Positions 6,571 through 11,727 of a DNA stretch of 11,727 nt are shown in pieces. The notes beneath the pieces were generated by a model that saw only the letters and a program-made list of their open reading frames with translations, ran no database searches and was not told the origin of the DNA. The translations under genes were made by a program, and so were the position numbers. This DNA comes from Pseudomonadales bacterium. GTDB lineage: Bacteria > Pseudomonadota > Gammaproteobacteria > Pseudomonadales > Moraxellaceae. The DNA lies in contig JABEVH010000024.1 in NCBI GenBank assembly GCA_013043915.1, positions 1 to 11,727 on the forward strand, given 5' to 3'. Position 1 is the first letter of the stretch; every line of letters starts with the position of its first letter.

Positions 6571-7586
6571 ACACTGTTGTCACACGAATAGCAGCGGGGA
6601 TCCTGCTGTTTGGAATGATCGATGCCGTCGATGCAGCACCTTTGGCACAGGCTACCGTGGCTTATCAACAGGTGGAATCTACCTATGACACGGTAGCGAC
6701 CATCGAGGCTGAACGCCAATCCACGGTGAGCGCCCAGACTTCTGGACGCATCGAAAGTATCAATTTTCGTGCAGGAGACCGGGTCAAGGCCGGTCAGGTA
6801 ATCATGCGCATAGATACTTCCGTTGCCGACCAGCAAATGGCGGCTGCAGAGGCTCGCGTGCATGAAGCTGACGTGCAGCGGCAGAATGCTGCTGATCAGT
6901 TTGCACGTATACAGCAGCTTTTGTCACAGCATTTTATTTCACAAGCTCAGTACGATCAGGCACAAGCTACTTTACGTAGCGCTGAGGCACATGTGCGTAG
7001 CCTGCAGGCTGATCTAGCTCAGCAAAAAACCTCACGTGGCTTTGCCAATATCATCGCCCCTTACGGCGGCGTTATGGCCTCCTTGCTGGTAGAAGTCGGA
7101 GATATGGCAGCTCCAGGCACTCCACTGGCTGTTGGCTTTGATCCTGCCTGGCTGCGCGCTTCCGCTCAGATTCCACAAACCCGACTGGAGGCTGTACGCA
7201 CCGGCAATAAAGCCTATTTAGAAGTCCCTGGCCAGTTACGTTGGATACCCACATCATCACTGACTTTGCTACCTACCGCTGATCCAGCGACCCATACTAC
7301 GGAAGCTCGCCTGCACCTTGCCAATGCTGAAGGCTTATTGCCCGGCCAATTGGTGACAGCGCATTTTGTGATCGGAACACAACGCCGCCTGATTATTCCA
7401 CTGCAGGCAGTTTTACACCGCTCAGAATTGACCGCTGTCTATTGCCTGCATGGCAACGAGACCCCGGAACTGCGCCAGATCAGACTTGGCCAGAGCTTGC
7501 CGGGCGGCTATGTTGAAGTGCTGGCCGGTCTTCAGGCCGGTGAACAGATCGCTCTGGATCCGGTAACTGCTGGCGCCCGCCCTTAA
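6567..7586 (+). CDS. RND efflux periplasmic adaptor (membrane fusion protein)
   Basis: A 339-residue periplasmic adaptor that would link the inner-membrane RND pump to an outer-membrane channel. An N-terminal signal peptide (hydrophobic IAAGILLFGMI, predicted cut near residues 23-24 in VDAAP) has no lipobox cysteine, so the protein should be a soluble or peripheral periplasmic protein, not a lipoprotein. The order of parts is typical: first lipoyl half (VSAQTSGRIESINFRAGDRVKAGQVIMRID), an alpha-hairpin of about 65 residues rich in Ala and Gln, second lipoyl half (ANIIAPYGGVMASLLVEVGDMAAPGTPL), beta-barrel and a C-terminal membrane-proximal domain (IIPLQAVLHR... GLQAGEQI). The hairpin is short but of normal adaptor type. 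GTG start, with a 4-bp overlap with the DUF2892 gene; 12 bp to the pump gene. No metal-binding His/Met cluster of CusB type is evident. Confidence 0.93.
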   Translation: MNTVVTRIAAGILLFGMIDAVDAAPLAQATVAYQQVESTYDTVATIEAERQSTVSAQTSGRIESINFRAGDRVKAGQVIMRIDTSVADQQMAAAEARVHEADVQRQNAADQFARIQQLLSQHFISQAQYDQAQATLRSAEAHVRSLQADLAQQKTSRGFANIIAPYGGVMASLLVEVGDMAAPGTPLAVGFDPAWLRASAQIPQTRLEAVRTGNKAYLEVPGQLRWIPTSSLTLLPTADPATHTTEARLHLANAEGLLPGQLVTAHFVIGTQRRLIIPLQAVLHRSELTAVYCLHGNETPELRQIRLGQSLPGGYVEVLAGLQAGEQIALDPVTAGARP

Positions 7587-7598
7587 AGGAGAGTACCC

Positions 7599-10500
7599 AT
7601 GGGAATTGCTGGTCGACTTGCACAGCGGTTTATTAACACGCCTTTGACGGCTCTGCTGGCCCTGGTTGCCTTGCTACTAGGCATATTTGCCTTGACCGTC
7701 ACCCCCAAGGAGGAAGAACCGCAGATTAATGTAACCATGGCCAATGTCATGATCGCATTACCCGGAGCCGATGCCCATGAAGTGGAACATCTGGTAGCCG
7801 GGCCCGCTGAGCAGGTACTGGCGCGTGTACGTGGTATGGATCATGTGTACTCAGTTTCCACACCGGGCATGGCTGTTTTGACCCTGCAATACAAGGTAGG
7901 AGTTTCACGCAATGATGCTTTGATCAGACTGTGGGACACCCTGCAAAGCCATCGCGATTGGCTCCCACCTGGTGTGCATGCAAGTGAACCCCTGGTCAAG
8001 CCCATGGGTATCGATGACGTTCCCGTTCTGGCACTAACGCTATCAAGCTCTGACTCTTCTCTGGGAGCCTTTGACCTTGAACGGGTAGCGCACAGCCTGG
8101 AAATGGCCTTGAAAAGAGTGCCTGGCACACGTGAAGTCAGCACGATCGGTGGCCCTGGCGACATCCTCAGAATTGATATGGATCCCGATGCCTTGCGGGC
8201 GCACCAACTCAGTGCCCTGCAAATAGCACAAGTCTTGCAGTCAGCCAATGTTGCCGTGCGAGCTGGCAGTACCGTGCGCGATAACACTCAAGTGAGCATT
8301 GTCAGCAGTGATTTCTTACGCACGGTAGAGGACGTACAAAATCTTGTCGTAGGTATGACCGATAACAAACCTGTCTACCTCTCAGAAGTTGCACATGTTA
8401 CGCGCGGCCCCGACCAACCTCATCACTATGTATGGACGGGCACCCGTCAAGGTGAGCAGCCCGCCGTTACCGTAGCCGTCACCAAAATTGCTGGCGCCAA
8501 TGCTGTTGACGTCGCCAACCACCTATTAAGTACGGTACAGGGACTAAAAAACACGCTGATCCCCCCCCACGTGACCCTCACCGTCACGCGCAACTATGGG
8601 CAGACCGCACAAGCCAAAGCCTCAAAACTGATCGAAAAACTGATTTTTGCTACAACATCTGTCATTATTTTGGTATTTTTCTCCTTGGGTCGACGCGAAT
8701 CCATGATCGTAGGAGCTGCCGTACTCCTGACGCTTGCGGTAACGCTCTTTGCCTCCTGGGCAGTAGGTTTTACCCTCAACCGTGTTTCCCTGTTTGCCCT
8801 GATTTTTTCCATAGGCATCCTGGTGGATGACGCTATCGTGGTGGTGGAAAACATACACCGACATCGCCGTCTCTCCACGGGACCCATGGTTTCATGGATA
8901 CCCGCTGCCGTCGATGAAGTGGGTGGACCAACCATACTGGCTACCCTGACCGTTATTGCCGCCTTACTACCGATGGCTTTTGTCAGCGGGCTGATGGGGC
9001 CTTATATGAGTCCCATACCCATCAATGCATCCATGGGCATGCTGCTCTCGCTGGCTATCGCGTTTACCATTACACCTTACTTGGCCCTGCGATGGTTGCT
9101 AGGTGATCACGGGCACACGGATCCGGTTGCTCATCCACCCATTTTTAACCGAGTGCTACGCCCTTTCCTCCATCCGGAACTAGGTAGACGCAACCGCCAT
9201 CGTCTCTATGCAGGACTGGTTATCCTGATTATCGCTTCATGCTCCTTGGTTGGATTTAAGGCTGTGATTCTTAAAATGCTGCCCTTTGACAACAAATCCG
9301 AATTCCAAGTGGTTGTCGATCTTCCTCACGATAGCCCTGTCGAAAAAACTTCAGCCTTGCTGCATGCCCTGGGGAGAGTAGTCGCTCGAGTCCCGGAAGT
9401 CACCAATTATCAGGCCTATGCTGGAACAGCCTCTCCCATCAACTTCAATGGCCTGGTACGACAGTACTATAATCGCACCCAGCCTTGGCAGGGGGATCTG
9501 CAGGTCAATCTGGTGGATCAACATGAAAGACATCGCTCCAGCCACGCCATTGCCCAAGCCTTGATCCCGCAACTCTCCCCCCTTGCCGACAGATTTGGGG
9601 CCCGGTTGAAGGTCGTTGAAGTACCCCCGGGGCCACCCGTTCTGTCGCCCCTTGTGGCTGAAATTTATGGACCGGATGATGCGGGTAGACGGCAACTGGC
9701 TGCAGCTGTCAGCCGTATCTTTGCGCATACCCAAGACATTGTCAGCCTGGATGACACCCAACCTGCTGATCCACCTATAGAGATTGCTCATATCGATCAA
9801 GCTCGTGCAGCAAGCCTCAATATCGATCGTGATGAAGCCGTACAGACCCTGACGCTGGGCCTCAGTGGCATGGATATTGGTATACTGCATACGGATAATA
9901 ACCGCTACGCTGTACCCATACACTTGGGCCTGCCCGCAGCCGATAATGCTCGTCTTGATGCTACCATGGCCCTGACCGTCACCAATCACCGCGGGCAACC
10001 CATCTCATTGAGTGATCTGGTACAGTGGCATAGTGGTATTGATGACCCCTGGATCTATCATAAAGATTTGCTGCCACTGAGCGAAGTCATGGCCGATGTC
10101 AGCGGCAAAACCGATTCCCCCCTTTACGCCATGTTTGCCATGCGTCATGCCATCCATGCGCTGGCGGTACCGCACGGCCTAAGATTAGGCGAGTACTTTA
10201 CCCATCAACCGCATGACACCCTGCGGCAATATGCCCTCAAATGGGATGGGGAATGGCAAATCACTTATGAGACGTTTAGGGATATGGGACTGGCCTACGG
10301 GGTCGGCATGATACTGATATACCTGCTGGTGGTAGCCCAGTTTGGATCGTACATGGTGCCGCTGGTGATCATGATGCCCATACCGTTGACCGTGATTGGT
10401 ATTCTTCCTGGCCATGCTTTGCTCGGTGATCAGTTCACCGCCACCTCCATGATCGGCATGATCGCTCTGGCAGGCATCATAGTACGCAACTCGATTCTGC

Positions 10501-10763
10501 TGGTTGACTTCATCAATATTCAGCTGGCCGATGGCAAAATATTGGAAGATGCCGTGGTAGAAGCAGCAGCCACCCGGGCCCGCCCTATCATATTGACCGC
10601 ACTGGCAGCGATGATCGGAGCTGGCTTTATTTTGGATGACCCCATCTTTAATGGCCTATCCATTTCACTTATTTTTGGCATACTGGTATCGACCATACTG
10701 ACTCTGGTGGTCATTCCGGTACTTTATTATGCCCTGCTGCATCGTCAGGAAGTTCGTACCTGA
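7599..10763 (+). CDS. RND efflux pump, inner-membrane permease
   Basis: A full-length 1054-residue RND transporter, a proton-driven exporter working with the adaptor encoded just upstream. Visible: TM1 (about 14-33), the large periplasmic loop opening with TPKEEEPQINV, the TM4 proton-relay motif GILVDDAIVVVENIHRH with D410 and D411, a second periplasmic loop from about 570, and TM10 with GIIVRNSILLVDFIN. In AcrB the relay partner in TM10 is Lys940 (in AKNA); here Arg963 takes that place, as I recall from the PxEExPQI branch of RND pumps (TriC/MexK-like). TM4 does not look like heavy-metal (HME) pumps, so organic or small amphiphilic substrates are more likely than metal ions, but the substrate cannot be read from sequence. 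The AAGGAG 7 nt before ATG 7599 is strong. No TolC-type gene follows; the outer-membrane partner must be elsewhere. Confidence 0.93.
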   Translation: MGIAGRLAQRFINTPLTALLALVALLLGIFALTVTPKEEEPQINVTMANVMIALPGADAHEVEHLVAGPAEQVLARVRGMDHVYSVSTPGMAVLTLQYKVGVSRNDALIRLWDTLQSHRDWLPPGVHASEPLVKPMGIDDVPVLALTLSSSDSSLGAFDLERVAHSLEMALKRVPGTREVSTIGGPGDILRIDMDPDALRAHQLSALQIAQVLQSANVAVRAGSTVRDNTQVSIVSSDFLRTVEDVQNLVVGMTDNKPVYLSEVAHVTRGPDQPHHYVWTGTRQGEQPAVTVAVTKIAGANAVDVANHLLSTVQGLKNTLIPPHVTLTVTRNYGQTAQAKASKLIEKLIFATTSVIILVFFSLGRRESMIVGAAVLLTLAVTLFASWAVGFTLNRVSLFALIFSIGILVDDAIVVVENIHRHRRLSTGPMVSWIPAAVDEVGGPTILATLTVIAALLPMAFVSGLMGPYMSPIPINASMGMLLSLAIAFTITPYLALRWLLGDHGHTDPVAHPPIFNRVLRPFLHPELGRRNRHRLYAGLVILIIASCSLVGFKAVILKMLPFDNKSEFQVVVDLPHDSPVEKTSALLHALGRVVARVPEVTNYQAYAGTASPINFNGLVRQYYNRTQPWQGDLQVNLVDQHERHRSSHAIAQALIPQLSPLADRFGARLKVVEVPPGPPVLSPLVAEIYGPDDAGRRQLAAAVSRIFAHTQDIVSLDDTQPADPPIEIAHIDQARAASLNIDRDEAVQTLTLGLSGMDIGILHTDNNRYAVPIHLGLPAADNARLDATMALTVTNHRGQPISLSDLVQWHSGIDDPWIYHKDLLPLSEVMADVSGKTDSPLYAMFAMRHAIHALAVPHGLRLGEYFTHQPHDTLRQYALKWDGEWQITYETFRDMGLAYGVGMILIYLLVVAQFGSYMVPLVIMMPIPLTVIGILPGHALLGDQFTATSMIGMIALAGIIVRNSILLVDFINIQLADGKILEDAVVEAAATRARPIILTALAAMIGAGFILDDPIFNGLSISLIFGILVSTILTLVVIPVLYYALLHRQEVRT

Positions 10764-10805
10764 TGCAGGTTGCTACAGGGCAGCTACACTTAGTTCAGTG
10801 TTGCC

Positions 10806-10811
10806 TTGGAG
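10806..10811 (+). promoter_or_regulatory. Ribosome binding site fixing the start of the following gene at ATG 10818
   Basis: TTGGAG lies 6 nt before the ATG at 10818. The longer in-frame reading from the TTG at 10806 would use this site itself as its start codon, so the ATG is preferred. Confidence 0.5.
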
Positions 10812-10817
10812 TTGACC

Positions 10818-11603
10818 ATGTCTTGGAGTCTTATCGTCGGAGCGGTAGTCATCGCCGTACTGATTATCAGTGCGCTCTGGCTGATTAACCGTAATATTGA
10901 AGTGGCACGCGAACAGCGGCGTCAAAAGATTAATGCCTTGAACCGCAGAGCTGGCTCATTCCTGGACTTGCTCGATAGTGTGCCCATGCACTATCTGGGG
11001 AAACTGATGAGTCAGTATGCCCTGGAACAGATACAGCAGAGCATGCAGGAACTAACGCAGCTGGAGCCTGATAATCAGCGAGCGTTTAAATGGTTGGAAC
11101 AATCACAGCAACAGTTGGCTCAGCTGACCCAATCAAGCGCCCCCCCTGCACACAAAATTGCCTCGCAACAGGAGGCTCAGGACATACGCCGCTCCCTGAT
11201 CAGTGCCGCTCGTTTTGTACAATCCCTCAATGCCAGCGGACACATGGAGACAGGGCGGGCTCGCCAGTTGCTAAATCACCTCAAACTCATGGCGGCCCAA
11301 GTATCCGTAGATGCCCTCTTGTTCAAAGCCGATGAAGCTCGGCGGGAAGGTAAGGCTCCCATGGCCTTATTGCTTTATCAGCGCGCCCTGGACGAACTCA
11401 GCCACCTACCTCCTAGCCCCTACCATACCCAGATGACTAGCCGTATCGAAGGCATTATGCAGGAGCTAGGCAAAGTCAGCACAGCCTCAGCCTTTGACAA
11501 ACCTAAAGCTGAACCCGCCGCTAATCCCGGCCACAGTCGTTTAGAAGAGCAGTTTGATGCCAGCCTCAAAGAAGAACAATCCTGGAAGAAAAAAGCTTAC
11601 TGA
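10818..11603 (+). CDS. Membrane-anchored coiled-coil/TPR-like protein of unknown function
   Basis: I do not recognise the family. The 261 residues begin with one strong membrane helix (about 3-23, SLIVGAVVIAVLIISALWLI) followed by a basic flank (REQRRQK), which predicts an N-in or bitopic anchor with the bulk cytoplasmic. Residues 27-105 are Gln/Leu-rich and helical, likely a coiled coil. Residues 165-195 (DALLFKADEARREGKAPMALLLYQRALDEL) have the look of one TPR-type helix pair. The C terminus (225-261) is charged, Pro/Ala-rich, and probably disordered, ending in KKKAY. It starts 54 bp after the RND stop with its own ribosome binding site; no clear promoter or terminator lies between, so read-through from the pump operon is possible. 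Nothing in it points to transport, so I do not infer that it is part of the pump. Confidence 0.75.
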   Translation: MSWSLIVGAVVIAVLIISALWLINRNIEVAREQRRQKINALNRRAGSFLDLLDSVPMHYLGKLMSQYALEQIQQSMQELTQLEPDNQRAFKWLEQSQQQLAQLTQSSAPPAHKIASQQEAQDIRRSLISAARFVQSLNASGHMETGRARQLLNHLKLMAAQVSVDALLFKADEARREGKAPMALLLYQRALDELSHLPPSPYHTQMTSRIEGIMQELGKVSTASAFDKPKAEPAANPGHSRLEEQFDASLKEEQSWKKKAY

Positions 11604-11727
11604 AGCCCACGTCCACGAAAGCAGCAGCGTAACTGCTCACCCCCCCTATGGCTGAATATCACCTGATAGCGCCATTTGGATAGCGACGAGAGGATTGTGC
11701 CCCTTGCTTGCCATCGATTGCAGATAA
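11597..11727 (-). CDS. Possible 3' end of a minus-strand gene, truncated by window edge
   Basis: A minus-strand frame is open from the window edge to a TAA at 11597-11599, giving 43 residues (beginning ICNRWQARG, ending RGRGLQ). It would converge on the preceding gene and overlap its last 7 bases. Composition (many Arg, two adjacent Cys) is not clearly protein-like and no motif is recognisable. A second minus-strand frame is also open from the edge for about 22 codons, so this is a tentative call. No RNA gene or terminator is seen in this tail. Confidence 0.2.
   Translation of the reverse strand, partial: ICNRWQARGTILSSLSKWRYQVIFSHRGGEQLRCCFRGRGLQ

Noticed and set aside
6312..6863. 183-codon minus-strand open frame opposite the DUF2892 and adaptor genes
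   Set aside because: It is a shadow of well-supported plus-strand genes; its translation is rich in Cys, His and Ser, without a domain signature or a ribosome binding site.
9351..9998. 215-codon minus-strand open frame within the RND pump gene
   Set aside because: Lies wholly inside the second periplasmic loop coding region of a full-length pump; no protein family resemblance.
10764..10817. Promoter for the final membrane-anchored protein (TTGCTA with TAGTTC)
   Set aside because: Both hexamers are poor and the 15-bp spacing is short; not distinguishable from chance.
11623..11637. AGCAG-CGTAA-CTGCT hairpin as a terminator after the last plus-strand gene
   Set aside because: Only a 5-bp stem with no T-run on either strand.

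Overview
The window is protein-coding almost throughout, with no RNA genes, insertion sequences or CRISPR array. Base composition looks moderate (by eye a little over 50% GC). The NadA, PutA and RND sequences are proteobacterial in character. I favour a gammaproteobacterium, possibly a free-living sulfur or redox-active one, but taxonomy cannot be settled from this stretch.

Region 1 (1-2109, + strand) is a compact three-gene unit. It holds the 3' part of a chemotaxis/methyl-accepting-like cytoplasmic protein, a stand-alone metallo-beta-lactamase-fold protein that keeps a di-iron site (oxygen-binding di-iron protein, ODP-like), and an HDOD-domain protein. Spacing is 23 bp and then an 8-bp overlap, so this looks like one operon. 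All three parts are signalling components, and the natural reading is an oxygen/redox-sensing module.

Region 2 (2111-3106, - strand) is nadA, quinolinate synthase, with all three [4Fe-4S] cysteines. It converges tail to tail on the HDOD gene with 1 bp between the stops. It diverges from putA across a 179-bp spacer that contains a duplicated Shine-Dalgarno-like decamer and a possible 8-residue leader ORF.

Region 3 (3286-6303, + strand) is a short-form bifunctional PutA (proline dehydrogenase plus P5C/glutamate-semialdehyde dehydrogenase). It lacks the N-terminal ribbon-helix-helix DNA-binding domain and carries two unusual leucine substitutions in its aldehyde dehydrogenase half.

Region 4 (6305-10763, + strand) is the most interesting part: a three-gene operon of a small YgaP-like (DUF2892) membrane protein, an RND periplasmic adaptor and an RND inner-membrane pump. 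Its promoter, squeezed into the 66 bp after putA, has a consensus TATAAT -10. A near-perfect G-tract inverted repeat of the CsoR/CstR type sits across the spacer and -10, and a perfect FNR/ANR-type palindrome sits at the expected transcription start. This suggests an efflux pump controlled by reactive sulfur (or copper) and by oxygen/redox state. No outer-membrane channel gene and no regulator gene is visible here.

Region 5 (10818-11727) holds a membrane-anchored coiled-coil/TPR-like protein of unknown function and a short tail that may contain the end of a gene on the opposite strand.
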